The notes: generated from the sequence alone by a model not told the origin. Shown: positions 23,558 to 31,450, counted from the first letter of the stretch. The stretch: 40,811 nt of DNA from an uncultured bacterium (GCA_949283655.1 CASDTH010000041.1:1-40811), one strand, 5' to 3'. Numbers and translations are program-made.

Positions 23558-23612
23558 TGGGCGCCTCCTATCTTCTCCTTCATAAGATTCATCAGACTTT
23601 TGCCGAAAAGCC

Positions 23613-23640
23613 TTGCATTCAACCGGATTTCGCGTACAAT
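23613..23640 (+). promoter_or_regulatory. Promoter of mltG, followed by a structured leader
   Basis: TTGCAT (23613-23618), 16-bp spacer, TACAAT (23635-23640). The transcript would have a leader of about 118 nt with a 9-bp stem (GCTGCAAAG/CTTTGCAGC, about 23677-23711). No known riboswitch motif is recognised. Confidence 0.55.
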
Positions 23641-23765
23641 AAGAACCAGCGGCAGCCTCGTGCCAGCCCTCCAGCTGCAAAGCAGGCGCCGCCGGAAGCC
23701 TTTGCAGCCAGTACCCCGCGTGTCCCCTCAGGAACCTGCGGCTGCAGTGTAAAAAGGAGAAACGT

Positions 23766-24620
23766 ATGAAAAAGCGAAAAAGGATCAGTATCTCCCTGTT
23801 ATGTGTTATACTATGTTTATTTTTGGCCTCCTGTGCGCAGCAGCAGGCCGGGCAGGAAAGCACAGAGCCGCCGAATACCATTCGGATCACCATCCCGGAG
23901 GGCTTCACCGCCGCTGATATTGGCGCATTGATGGAAGCAAACGGCCTCTTTTCACAAGCGGATTTTTTAAATCAAATCAACCGGGGCGCCTACGACAGTG
24001 CGCTCGTTGCACAGATTGGCGAATGGGAGAACCGGGCGTTCCTGCTGGAAGGGTATCTGTTCCCAGACACGTATGAGTTTTATAAGGACGACACGCCGGA
24101 GCGCGTTATTGACAAGCTCCTTGCCAATTTAGAGCAAAAGATCACGCAGGCACACCGCGCCCGCGCGGAGGAGCTGGGGATGAGCGTGGATGAGGTGTTG
24201 ACCCTTGCCTCCATTATTCAGGCAGAAGCAGGGGACCCTGCGCAGATGAAAACGGTCTCCTCCGTTTTGCACAACCGGCTCAACAGCACAAGCCACCCAA
24301 GGCTGGAATGCGACGTTACGATTTTTTATCTGGAAGAGGACGTTCAGCCTTTTTTGACAGAGGATCAGGATCGTTTTAATCCTTACTATAACACCTATAA
24401 ATGTACCGGCCTGCCGGAGGGGCCGATCTGTAACCCCGGCATGGATGCAATTGAAGCTGCGCTCTACCCGGAGGAGACAGACTATTTCTACTTTGCCACG
24501 GATCAGGCCGGCGGCTATTACTACGCCAAAACGCTTGACGAGCACAACCGAAACTGGGATAAAATCCAGCGGGTGAACGCCGCGCTGGAGGCCTCTTCGC
24601 AGGCGCCTACCAATGCATAA
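23766..24620 (+). CDS. mltG: Endolytic transglycosylase MltG, lipoprotein form
   Basis: A 284-residue YceG-like enzyme that cuts nascent glycan strands in peptidoglycan. The N-terminus has a signal ending LASC, so Cys23 is a likely lipidation site; most MltG proteins instead have a single transmembrane anchor. Residues 38-75 form the LysM-like module (ITIPEGFTAADIGALMEANG). LLEGYLFPDTYEFY (93-106) and ASIIQAEAG (148-156), with Glu154 as the expected catalytic acid, are followed by VLHNRL, DVTIFY and LPEGPICNPG. It is shorter than E. coli MltG (about 340). ATG follows AAAAAGGAG. It stands alone between mgtC (divergent) and a terminator. Confidence 0.92.
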   Translation: MKKRKRISISLLCVILCLFLASCAQQQAGQESTEPPNTIRITIPEGFTAADIGALMEANGLFSQADFLNQINRGAYDSALVAQIGEWENRAFLLEGYLFPDTYEFYKDDTPERVIDKLLANLEQKITQAHRARAEELGMSVDEVLTLASIIQAEAGDPAQMKTVSSVLHNRLNSTSHPRLECDVTIFYLEEDVQPFLTEDQDRFNPYYNTYKCTGLPEGPICNPGMDAIEAALYPEETDYFYFATDQAGGYYYAKTLDEHNRNWDKIQRVNAALEASSQAPTNA

Positions 24621-24724
24621 AGCTTATTGGAATCGTGTGACCCAGCTCGTAGCAAAGCGCAATCCCTTCCCCCCGCGGCCTTTCATTGATTTTTATGAAG
24701 CCGGCGCGGGCGCGAAAAGCTATA

Positions 24725-24763
24725 AAAACAGAGCGCTCCATTTTTCTGGAGCGCTCCTTTTCG
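24725..24763. terminator. Bidirectional terminator between mltG and zinc-ribbon gene
   Basis: GAGCGCTCCA (24731-24740) pairs perfectly with TGGAGCGCTC (24747-24756). The plus strand continues CTTTTCG and the minus strand TGTTTTTATAG, so it serves both convergent genes. Confidence 0.88.
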
Positions 24764-24803
24764 CATAACGTCAAAATCCTACTGGCCTGGCAAAAGCCCT
24801 TGT

Positions 24804-25085
24804 TTATGCCTGACCTTCCTTCTGCTTTGCGAAGCACTCGCTGCAATATACAGGGCGATCCTCGCGCGGGCGGAACGGAACTCTGGCCTCACCGCCGCAT
24901 GCGGCACAGGTCGCGGTGAACATCTCACGCTCGGGCCTGGCGGCATTCTTGCGGGCGTCGCGGCAGGCCTTGCAACGCTGGGGCTCGTTTACAAAGCCCT
25001 TCGCTTCATAGAACTCCTGCTCGCCGGCGGTGAAAACGAATTCCTCGCCACACTCTTTGCAGATGAGAGTCTTGTCTTCGTACAT
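24804..25085 (-). CDS. Double zinc-ribbon small protein
   Basis: A 93-residue protein with two Cys4 zinc ribbons: Cys9/12 with Cys38/41 (CKEC, CKAC) and Cys60/63 with Cys81/84 (CAAC, CSEC). The first begins DKTLICKECGEEFVFTAGEQEFYEAKGF, seen in many uncharacterised CxxC zinc-ribbon proteins of Firmicutes. It is cytosolic with no helix-turn-helix; a nucleic-acid or protein binding role is likely but not shown. ATG follows AGCGAGGT, weak but well placed. It lies 137 nt downstream of sigH on the same strand and could be read from the sigH promoter. Confidence 0.88.
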   Translation of the reverse strand: MYEDKTLICKECGEEFVFTAGEQEFYEAKGFVNEPQRCKACRDARKNAARPEREMFTATCAACGGEARVPFRPREDRPVYCSECFAKQKEGQA

Positions 25086-25114
25086 GTCTTTTTACCTCGC
25101 TTGAAAAAGTTTTT

Positions 25115-25178
25115 GCCCTCGGGCGGAATCGCACCGCCGCCGTTGGATGAACAACGCGCTACTTCTAAGATACCGGGC
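25115..25178 (-). other. tRNA-like remnant, truncated
   Basis: On the minus strand a 64-nt stretch resembles a shortened tRNA: GCCC...GGGC ends, a CGTT/AACG stem around a loop holding CAT, and a T-arm-like GGCGG/CCGCC with loop TGCGATT. The D-arm is missing about 10 nt, only four acceptor pairs match, and the anticodon loop has the wrong length. It is therefore not a working tRNA. It may be a decayed copy or coincidence. Confidence 0.25.
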
Positions 25179-25222
25179 GTATGAAGTTATGAAACAGGCG
25201 GTAAACGCCATGATCCCCTCGA

Positions 25223-25816
25223 TCAGCCTTCTGCCATAAACCTCAGCTTACGCCTTACTCTTTGCAATGCGTTATCCACCGATTTTGCGGTAGAGCCCAG
25301 CCGCGCTGCGATATCCTCATAGCTACGGCCGCCGAGATATAACCGAATGACGCTGCGCTCAAAATTGGATAGGCCGCGCGCCATCCATGTATTCAACCGC
25401 GCAACCTCTTCCCGGGCTATTATAAGCTCCTCGGGGTTAGGCTGTGCCTGCGGCAAATGCACGCTGCCACCACTGAGCGAAATGTAAGAATTCAACGGGA
25501 TATTTTTTTGCCTGCCTCCCGCACGCACAGCAGACCGCATCCGGTTCGCAATGCAAACGGCGGCATAGGAGCGGAATGGAACGCCCGCCTCCTCGTCAAA
25601 GCCATGCACGGCTGCCAGGAAGCCAAACATCCCCTCCTGCGCCAAGTCCTCCGGCTCCACCGTGCCGCCGCCGTATTTGGCTGCAAGCGCGTTTACCAGC
25701 GGCACCAGGCGCGCCGTGAGAAGCGCCATGGCGCCCTCATCCCCAACGCGCGCTCTGGCAGCCAGCGATTCATCCGTCAACTGCTCAAGCTCTGCGTTAA
25801 ATGCGGGATCCGGCAC
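25223..25816 (-). CDS. sigH: Sporulation-type sigma factor SigH
   Basis: A 197-residue sigma-70-family factor matching SigH, which directs transition-phase and early sporulation genes. Region 2 reads GTVEPEDLAQEGMFGFLAAV. The linker has the diagnostic RQKNIPLNSYISL, then NPEELIIAREEV. Region 4 is LSNFERSVIRLYLGGRSYEDIA, then STAKSVDNALQRVRRKL. The start is GTG 25816, 9 nt after GAGGAGG. It is a main clue that the organism belongs to spore-forming Clostridia. SigH is usually near rRNA methyltransferase or tRNA genes; here a zinc-ribbon gene and a tRNA-like fragment follow. Confidence 0.93.
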   Translation of the reverse strand: MPDPAFNAELEQLTDESLAARARVGDEGAMALLTARLVPLVNALAAKYGGGTVEPEDLAQEGMFGFLAAVHGFDEEAGVPFRSYAAVCIANRMRSAVRAGGRQKNIPLNSYISLSGGSVHLPQAQPNPEELIIAREEVARLNTWMARGLSNFERSVIRLYLGGRSYEDIAARLGSTAKSVDNALQRVRRKLRFMAEG

Positions 25817-25854
25817 AAAAAGCCCTCCTCACAAGGGTCAATGAACACCCTCTT

Positions 25855-25883
25855 ATAATACGCGGAAAATGAGGTTTTGTCAA
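25855..25883 (-). promoter_or_regulatory. Promoter of sigH
   Basis: TTGACA (25883-25878), 17-bp spacer, TATTAT (25860-25855) on the minus strand, 38 nt before the GTG start. Confidence 0.8.
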
Positions 25884-26028
25884 TCAAAATTTTTGTATAT
25901 TTTTGCTACTTGCGCCCGCTAAACAATTGGCAAAGCCGTCATTCAAAAAACAAGGCATCCAAAATTCTTTTGCAGCAGACAAGGTGACTGAGGCCCTGGG
26001 CGGGCCCCGCAACAAAGCTTCGCTTTGC

Positions 26029-26075
26029 ATAAAAGCGACGCTCCCACCAGCGGAAAGCTGTAGAGGGAGCGCCGC
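26029..26075 (-). terminator. Terminator of pgm-small membrane protein operon
   Basis: GCGACGCTCCC (26035-26045) pairs with GGGAGCGCCGC (26065-26075) with one mismatch, followed on the minus strand by TTTTATG. The remaining bases 25884-26028 hold a short AAAGC/GCTTT hairpin near 26011-26028 and nothing else I can name. Confidence 0.65.
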
Positions 26076-26131
26076 TTCTTTCCCTTGATCCCTGCTGCGT
26101 GGAGCGTCCAAGCATCGCGCGCTCTCACACA

Positions 26132-26359
26132 CTATTTCTTTTTAGACACCTTCGGGATAATAACACACAGCGCAATCAAAACCACCGCTGCAATCAGCGC
26201 GACGAGAACCGGCCAATAGGAACGCTGGCCTGTGGCGGCAGCCGCTATTACCACGGCATCAGGCGACACGGCAAACACCTGCAACGCCGCCGCAAAAACG
26301 CCCCCCGCCATGAGCACAGCCAACACAATCGCAACCACCCGCACAACCTTATTGGACAT
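26132..26359 (-). CDS. Small two-helix membrane protein
   Basis: A 75-residue protein with hydrophobic segments at about 5-29 and 47-68 and a basic tail (PKVSKKK). The N-terminus is short and positive (MSNKVVR). I do not recognise a family. ATG follows AAAGGATG, and the gene lies 36 nt after the phosphoglucomutase stop on the same strand, before a terminator, so it is probably the last gene of that operon. Confidence 0.65.
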   Translation of the reverse strand: MSNKVVRVVAIVLAVLMAGGVFAAALQVFAVSPDAVVIAAAATGQRSYWPVLVALIAAVVLIALCVIIPKVSKKK

Positions 26360-26395
26360 GGCAAAGCATCCTTTCTATCACTTCTGCAAATAAGA

Positions 26396-28120
26396 TCAGC
26401 CCTCGATCTTCATATACCGCTTCATATCCGCTGCAAGAGCATCCGTCAGCTGCTGCGCCTTCTCACGCGTTTGCTCCCGCGCGGTGATATAAACCTTGAT
26501 CTTCGGTTCCGTCCCGCTCGGGCGCACAATCACGCCGCTACCGCCGGGCAGCTTGTAGGAGAGGACGTTGGATTCAGGCAAGGTAATCTCCCGCTGGACG
26601 CCGCTGGTCATATCTGTGGCAATGCGCGTTTTGTAGTCATAAAGCAGCGCCACCGGTAAGCCGCCGATCTCCTTGGGGGGCTGCTCCCGCAGAGAGCGCA
26701 TCATCCCCTCCATCTTCTCCATGCCTTCTGCGCCCTCAAAACCAAAATTGAGCAGGCTACTCAGATACATGCCGTGCGCTTCATAGAGCGCCTCCATCAC
26801 CTGCAAAAGCGTTTTGCCCTGTTGCTTGTAGAAGGAGGCCATCTCGCAAATCAGCAGCGAGGCCACCACAGCATCCTTATCCCGCGCGTGCGTGCCGGCG
26901 AGATAGCCGTAGCTCTCCTCCATGCCGATGACAAAGCGCTCCGCCTCGCCCTTCTTCTCCAGGTTTGTAACAAGCTCACCGATATATTTGAAGCCGGTGA
27001 GCAAATCAACCGTCTGGGCGCCGTATTGGCTGGCAATCGCAGCCACCAACTGCGTGGTTACAATGGTTTTGACAACCATCGGGTCTTTCGGCAGCGTGCC
27101 CTTTGCCTTGCGCTGCGCCAGCAGGTAATCCGCCAGCAGTGCACCCACCTCGTTGCCGGTCATCAGCCGGTATTCTTCGCCGTCGCGCACGGCAATGCCG
27201 ACGCGGTCGCAATCCGGGTCTGTTGCGAGCAGGAGATCCGCAGGCTGCTCTTTGGCCAGCTCCAGCGCGCATTCAAACGCCTGGCGAATCTCCGGGTTCG
27301 GAAACGGGCAGGTGGGGAAGTTGCCATCCGGCAGCTCCTGCTGCGGTACAACCGCTACATCTGCAATCCCGGCCCGGCGCAGCACCTCCCGCACAGGCTT
27401 GTTGCCTGTGCCGTTGAGCGGCGTATAAATCACCTTCAAGCCGGCGTTTTCACACGCTTGCGGATGCACGCGCTGAGAAAGCACACGCGCATAAAACTCT
27501 TCGATCAGGCTTTCCTCAATCAGGCGGATGCGCCCCTCCCGGCAAGCCTCGTCAAAATCCATGCGCTTTACGCCATCAAACAAATCGACCTTTTCAATGC
27601 AGCGGTAGGTTTCCTCCGCCGCCTCGTCCGTCATCTGATATCCCTCTGGGTCATAGCACTTATACCCATTGTATTTGGCCGGGTTGTGGCTGGCTGTGAT
27701 GATGATGCCGGATTGGCAGCGCAGCCTGCGCACCGCGAAGGAAAGCATCGGCGTGGGCACCAGCTCCGGGAAAAAGTGCACCAAAATGCCGTTAGCAGCC
27801 AATACACCGGCAGCCTCCCGGGCAAAGAGATCCGATTTGATGCGGGAATCATAGGCGATTGCCACCTGCGGCGCGGTGTAGCGCGCATTCAAAAAATCCG
27901 CCAGCCCCTGGGTTGCCTGGTTGACCGTGTAAAGATTCATCCGGTTCGTCCCAGCGCCGAGCACGCCGCGCAGGCCCGCTGTGCCGAATGCAAGGTTGCG
28001 GTAAAAGCGGTCTAAAATCTCATCCTCCTGGCCCTCAATCGCATCCAGCTCTGCCTTCAGCTCAGGGTCCAGCACGGCCTTTTCCCGCCAAAGCGCGTAA
28101 AGAGCATTGATATCGTTCAT
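26396..28120 (-). CDS. Phosphoglucomutase/phosphomannomutase
   Basis: A 574-residue alpha-D-phosphohexomutase of the large bacterial PgcA type. It interconverts hexose 1- and 6-phosphates in the cytosol. The phosphoserine loop is TASHNPAKYNGYK, the Mg2+ loop DPDCDR, the sugar-binding loop GMEESYG and the phosphate-contact loop PSGTEPKIK. The N-terminal FGTAGLRG motif is present. ATG 28120 is preferred because GGAAAGGATGGG lies upstream; ATG 28132 abuts the site. Its product supplies glycogen or cell-wall sugar nucleotides and would join the GH4/PfkB products in central metabolism. A small membrane protein follows. Confidence 0.93.
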   Translation of the reverse strand: MNDINALYALWREKAVLDPELKAELDAIEGQEDEILDRFYRNLAFGTAGLRGVLGAGTNRMNLYTVNQATQGLADFLNARYTAPQVAIAYDSRIKSDLFAREAAGVLAANGILVHFFPELVPTPMLSFAVRRLRCQSGIIITASHNPAKYNGYKCYDPEGYQMTDEAAEETYRCIEKVDLFDGVKRMDFDEACREGRIRLIEESLIEEFYARVLSQRVHPQACENAGLKVIYTPLNGTGNKPVREVLRRAGIADVAVVPQQELPDGNFPTCPFPNPEIRQAFECALELAKEQPADLLLATDPDCDRVGIAVRDGEEYRLMTGNEVGALLADYLLAQRKAKGTLPKDPMVVKTIVTTQLVAAIASQYGAQTVDLLTGFKYIGELVTNLEKKGEAERFVIGMEESYGYLAGTHARDKDAVVASLLICEMASFYKQQGKTLLQVMEALYEAHGMYLSSLLNFGFEGAEGMEKMEGMMRSLREQPPKEIGGLPVALLYDYKTRIATDMTSGVQREITLPESNVLSYKLPGGSGVIVRPSGTEPKIKVYITAREQTREKAQQLTDALAADMKRYMKIEG

Positions 28121-28314
28121 AAAATTTCCCATCCTTTCCGCAAGCGAAAGCTTGCCTCATACAAGGTTGTCTATCCAAGCGAGAGAAAGCGGCGCCTTTG
28201 CTGCTGCCCGCCCGCTCCTATATCAGGCGCTCTGCCGCATCCGGGCAAGGCAGGCAGCCCCTCCCCTCTGGATGCAAACTATACGCACAGACACAAAGCA
28301 AACATCGCAGTGTT

Positions 28315-28343
28315 ATTGTACCGCTTCCAGAAAGCCCTGTCAA
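28315..28343 (-). promoter_or_regulatory. Promoter of phosphoglucomutase operon
   Basis: TTGACA (28343-28338), 17-bp spacer, TACAAT (28320-28315) on the minus strand. The leader before the ATG is about 190 nt, longer than usual for this window. Confidence 0.8.
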
Positions 28344-28366
28344 CGAGGCCACAAGGCAACTTTTCG

Positions 28367-28395
28367 TTGTTTTTCAACCAAAACGACTGTATAAT
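28367..28395 (+). promoter_or_regulatory. Promoter of comM/yifB
   Basis: TTGTTT (28367-28372), 17-bp spacer, TATAAT (28390-28395). It is divergent from the phosphoglucomutase promoter, with only 23 bp between the two -35 boxes. Confidence 0.7.
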
Positions 28396-28458
28396 AAATC
28401 ATAAAGATAGGATCATTCAATTTTTTGTATTAATTTTCCCAAGAATGGAGAATTTATT

Positions 28459-29994
28459 ATGTTTACTTCTGTAACCAGCCTTGGATTATTTGGTATGGAA
28501 ACTTTTCTGGTGGAAACGGAGTGCGATCTCTCCGGCGGCCTGCCCCGCTTTGACATTGTAGGCCTGCCGGATACAGCTGTCAGTGAAGCGCGCGAACGCG
28601 TGCGCTCCTCCATCAAAAACTGCGGCATGGATTTCCCCGTATCGCGCATCACGGTCAACCTAGCCCCGGCCGATGTCCGAAAGGAAGGGCCACTCTACGA
28701 TCTGCCGATTCTCATCGCCCTGCTCAGCGCAACCCGGCAGATCACGGCGGAGCTCTCCGGCTGCGCGTTCCTGGGGGAGCTTTCCCTCGGTGGGGGCGTG
28801 CGCCGGGTGAAGGGCGTGCTGCCCATGCTGCTGGAGGCGAAAAAGAGCGGCCTCAAAAACGTTTTCATCCCGGCGGAAAACGCAGCAGAGGGCGCGGCCG
28901 TTGCCGGGCTCAACGTTTTCCCGGTTGCGCACGTAACGCAGCTCCTCGCCCATCTGCGCGGCCAGGAGCAGCTCGCCCCGGTGACGCCGCTGCAATTCAA
29001 GGCCTATGAAGCGCCGGCCGGTTTGCCGGATTTTGCCGATGTGCGTGGCCAGTACGCCGCCAAGCGTGCGCTGGAGGTGGCGGCCGCCGGCGGTCACAAT
29101 GTGCTGATGGTCGGCCCGCCCGGCTCTGGCAAGAGCATGCTGGCCAAGCGAATCCCCTCCATCCTGCCCACTATGAGCGAAGGCGAAGCGCTGGAAACCA
29201 CAAAGCTCTACTCCATCGCGGGCGCGCTCCCCTCCGGCATCTCTCTGATTCGCGCGCGCCCTTTCCGCTCGCCGCACCACACAGTCTCCTCCGCCGGCCT
29301 GTCTGGAGGAGGGGCTGTGCCGCACCCGGGCGAGCTCTCGCTTGCGCATAACGGCGTGCTTTTTCTGGATGAGCTGCCGGAGTTTACGCGCGTGGCGATG
29401 GAGGCAATGCGCCAGCCGATTGAGGATGGGGTCATCACAATCTCCCGCGTAGCAGGCACCTTCTCCTACCCCTGCCGCGTGATGCTGGTGTGCGCGATGA
29501 ATCCTTGCCCCTGCGGATATTTCGGCCACCCAACGCGGCGCTGCACCTGCCCGTCTGGCGCGCCTGCACGGTATCTCGCCCGTGTTTCCGGCCCATTGCT
29601 GGACAGGCTGGATATCCACATTGAGGTGCCGCCTGTGGATTTTCGCCAGCTGGCCGGCGAAGAAAAGGCAGAGCCCTCCGCCGCTATCCGCCAGCGCGTG
29701 GAAAAAGCCCGTCAGCTCCAGCAGCAGCGGTTGCAGGGGACGAGCGCCGCCTGCAACGCGCAGATGAGCTCCGCGCAGACGCGGCAGTTCTGCACGATGG
29801 CGGCGGATGCCGCCGCGTTGCTGGAAAAGGCCTTTGAGGCTTTGGGGCTCTCTGCCCGCGCTTATGACAAGGTGCTGCGCGTGGCGCGCACAATCGCCGA
29901 CCTTGCCGGGTCGGAGCATATCCTGCGCGAGCATGTTGCCGAGGCAGTTCAATACCGCAGCCTGGACCGTAAATTCTGGTCCGGCACAAATTGA
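28459..29994 (+). CDS. comM: YifB/ComM-family Mg-chelatase-like AAA+ ATPase
   Basis: A 511-residue protein. Residues 1-170 form the ChlI-like S5-fold domain (GLPRFDIVGLPDTAVSEARERVRS, PADVRKEGPLYDLPI). The AAA+ core has Walker A GPPGSGKS at 219-226 and Walker B LFLDELPEF at 301-309, with CPCGYFGHP and the HTVSSAGLSGGG insert typical of the family. The C-terminal lid contains SARAYDKVLRVARTIADL. In Vibrio, ComM is a hexameric helicase for branch migration during natural transformation; in Clostridia a role in recombination is inferred. ATG 28459 follows AATGGAG. It is monocistronic and converges on rlmA with only 33 bp between stops. Confidence 0.93.
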   Translation: MFTSVTSLGLFGMETFLVETECDLSGGLPRFDIVGLPDTAVSEARERVRSSIKNCGMDFPVSRITVNLAPADVRKEGPLYDLPILIALLSATRQITAELSGCAFLGELSLGGGVRRVKGVLPMLLEAKKSGLKNVFIPAENAAEGAAVAGLNVFPVAHVTQLLAHLRGQEQLAPVTPLQFKAYEAPAGLPDFADVRGQYAAKRALEVAAAGGHNVLMVGPPGSGKSMLAKRIPSILPTMSEGEALETTKLYSIAGALPSGISLIRARPFRSPHHTVSSAGLSGGGAVPHPGELSLAHNGVLFLDELPEFTRVAMEAMRQPIEDGVITISRVAGTFSYPCRVMLVCAMNPCPCGYFGHPTRRCTCPSGAPARYLARVSGPLLDRLDIHIEVPPVDFRQLAGEEKAEPSAAIRQRVEKARQLQQQRLQGTSAACNAQMSSAQTRQFCTMAADAAALLEKAFEALGLSARAYDKVLRVARTIADLAGSEHILREHVAEAVQYRSLDRKFWSGTN

Positions 29995-30027
29995 GCGCAC
30001 TCTCCTGATCACAGCCAGGGGAAGCGC

Positions 30028-30858
30028 TCAAGTTTCCCTGCGATAACACAAAAAGTCAAAACCTATCTCTGTTGTGAGCTTCGAAAGCGCGTTCAGCTTC
30101 TCTACATCCCGGGCGGAAGTCTTCCAATGGTACGGCGTCATGGTGAAAAGATCTCGGACCGCCTCCTTGCCGTGCAGCGTGATTTCGCCGCGCACCGGCA
30201 CACGCTTTTGAAAGGTAAAGCCGGGGTAAACGGTATGCTTTGTTTCATTTTTATAGGGCCGGTCATACACCGCCTTTTTCAGCTGGTATAGATGACGAGG
30301 CGCCGCCACAGCCAGAATCAGCACTCCGCCCGGCTTGACCACGCGGGCAAACTCCTCCGGCACGATGGGGGCAAAAATGCTCAGCAGGCAGCCGGCGGCC
30401 TCATCGCGCACCGGCATGTGAAAAACGCTCCCAACCGCCAGCTCAAGGCCCGGGTAGCGCTTTGCCGCCATGCGGACAGCAATTTTGGAAACATCTAGCC
30501 CAGCCGCCCGTGCCTCTGCCCCTTCCGCTTGCAGCGCGTCCAGCAGCCGGCCCGTATAATAGCCCTCGCCGCAGCCCGCATCTAAAATAGCCGGGTGTGC
30601 TTCGCCTGCGAGCTGCTCCAGAGCAAGCGTATTTAAGCAGCTGCTGAACAGCTCATAATAGCCTGCATCCAAAATCCGGCGGCGGGCCGCAAGCATTTCG
30701 CCGCTATCGCCGGGGAGCTTTGTGTGCATCCGGTTCGCAGGCAAAAGATGCACATACCCCTCCTTTGCAATATCAAAGCTGTGCCCGTGCGGGCAGAGAT
30801 AGCGCTTCTCCTCCCGATTGAGCTGCTGCCTACAGATCGGGCAGCGAAAAAAAGACAT
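30028..30858 (-). CDS. rlmA: 23S rRNA guanine-N1 methyltransferase RlmA-type
   Basis: A 276-residue SAM-dependent methyltransferase. The N-terminal zinc site is Cys6/Cys9/Cys22/His26 (CPIC, CPHGH), followed by the family block SFDIAKEGYVHLLP. The SAM loop ILDAGCGEGYY is at 91-101. RlmA enzymes methylate G745 or G748 in helix 35 of 23S rRNA; in Gram-positives the G748 type (TlrB) protects against tylosin-like macrolides. Which base is used cannot be told here. ATG 30858 follows AAAGGAGG; earlier starts in the frame lack a site. Confidence 0.9.
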   Translation of the reverse strand: MSFFRCPICRQQLNREEKRYLCPHGHSFDIAKEGYVHLLPANRMHTKLPGDSGEMLAARRRILDAGYYELFSSCLNTLALEQLAGEAHPAILDAGCGEGYYTGRLLDALQAEGAEARAAGLDVSKIAVRMAAKRYPGLELAVGSVFHMPVRDEAAGCLLSIFAPIVPEEFARVVKPGGVLILAVAAPRHLYQLKKAVYDRPYKNETKHTVYPGFTFQKRVPVRGEITLHGKEAVRDLFTMTPYHWKTSARDVEKLNALSKLTTEIGFDFLCYRRET

Positions 30859-31079
30859 TGCAGGCACCTCCTTTTGCGGCATTCCTTGCCGGTAACACGG
30901 CGTTTTCCATATTTTCAACAGGGTTTTCAACCGAATGAAACGTTAGACTTTAGAAGGCAGGCCTGAAATCCAGAAGGCGCTGCCCCCACGAAGACGGATG
31001 GACGCCTCGTAGGGAACACCGCCCCCGCGGCCCAATTCAGACATCAGATATCAGACATGAGACATCAGATGTCTGGCTT

Positions 31080-31212
31080 GCGCTCGCCGAACCTATTGCA
31101 AGAGATTCTAAAACGTATCAGTGCCGCCGCTGGCCGTGCAGAACGGCCCCTTTTGCCTCCTTTTCCGTTCGGCCGGAAAAGGAGGGGCCTCCGCGCCCGA
31201 GCGAAAAAACAG
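31080..31212 (+). repeat. Dispersed intergenic repeat, copy A
   Basis: About 130 bp similar, in the same orientation, to 40547-40675. Shared landmarks in order are GCG(C/T)TCGCCGAAC, CAGTGCCG, CCTTTTGC, TCCTTTTCCG with a facing GAAAAGGA arm, GGGCC, CCGCG and GAGCG. The inner arms form a hairpin. It encodes no convincing protein. Confidence 0.65.
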
Positions 31213-31238
31213 AAGCATATTGATTGATGGGAAAACCC

Positions 31239-31258
31239 GGAACGGTCAAGACCGTTCC
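31239..31258. repeat. REP-like perfect 9-bp hairpin
   Basis: GGAACGGTC, AA, GACCGTTCC form a perfect stem. The flank CCCTAC echoes GTAGGGAAC at about 31011. Units of this sort occur as short palindromic intergenic elements in many Clostridia. Confidence 0.5.
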
Positions 31259-31263
31259 CTACA

Positions 31264-31312
31264 GGGGGAAGCAGCGCCGCCCGGCGGGCTCAGGTGGGCG
31301 GCGCTGCTCCCC
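31264..31312. repeat. Large GC-rich hairpin
   Basis: A 13-bp perfect stem (31270-31282 with 31296-31308), extended by a G4/C4 arm across one bulged A. No T run follows on either strand, so it is probably not a simple terminator. Confidence 0.5.
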
Positions 31313-31348
31313 TTGTATACGGATGCTAAGAACCTCTTTGACAGACTG

Positions 31349-31385
31349 AGGCGGCATCCCAAGCGGGACGCCGCCTATCATTTTT
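31349..31385 (+). terminator. Terminator-like hairpin facing the EF-G-like gene
   Basis: AGGCGGCATCCC (31349-31360) pairs with GGGACGCCGCCT (31365-31376) with one mismatch, followed by ATCATTTTT on the plus strand. No plus-strand gene precedes it closely; on the minus strand it lacks a T run. Confidence 0.4.
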
Positions 31386-31450
31386 GCTTTGGCCTCATCA
31401 GGCGGGTTGCCACAACAAGGCAGGGGCCGCCTGCACTGACGGGGTAGCGT

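Larger units (their letters stand above)
30859..31450. other. Repeat-rich intergenic region, no gene
   Basis: 592 bp with no supported gene. It contains direct repeats AGACATCAGAT at 31039-31049 and 31060-31070 with a partial third copy between them, the dispersed repeat copy A (31080-31212), and three hairpins at 31239-31258, 31264-31312 and 31349-31376. The content looks like stacked small palindromic elements. Confidence 0.6.

Noticed and set aside
23558..23765. Mg2+ M-box riboswitch upstream of mgtC
   Set aside because: The conserved M-box blocks are not present on the minus strand.
26774..28015. 413-codon frame antisense to phosphoglucomutase
   Set aside because: It is a mirror frame of a conserved enzyme, Arg/His/Leu rich, without a ribosome site.
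28660..30012. 450-codon frame antisense to comM
   Set aside because: Walker motifs and a promoter support the opposite strand; GC-rich codon bias opens the mirror frame.
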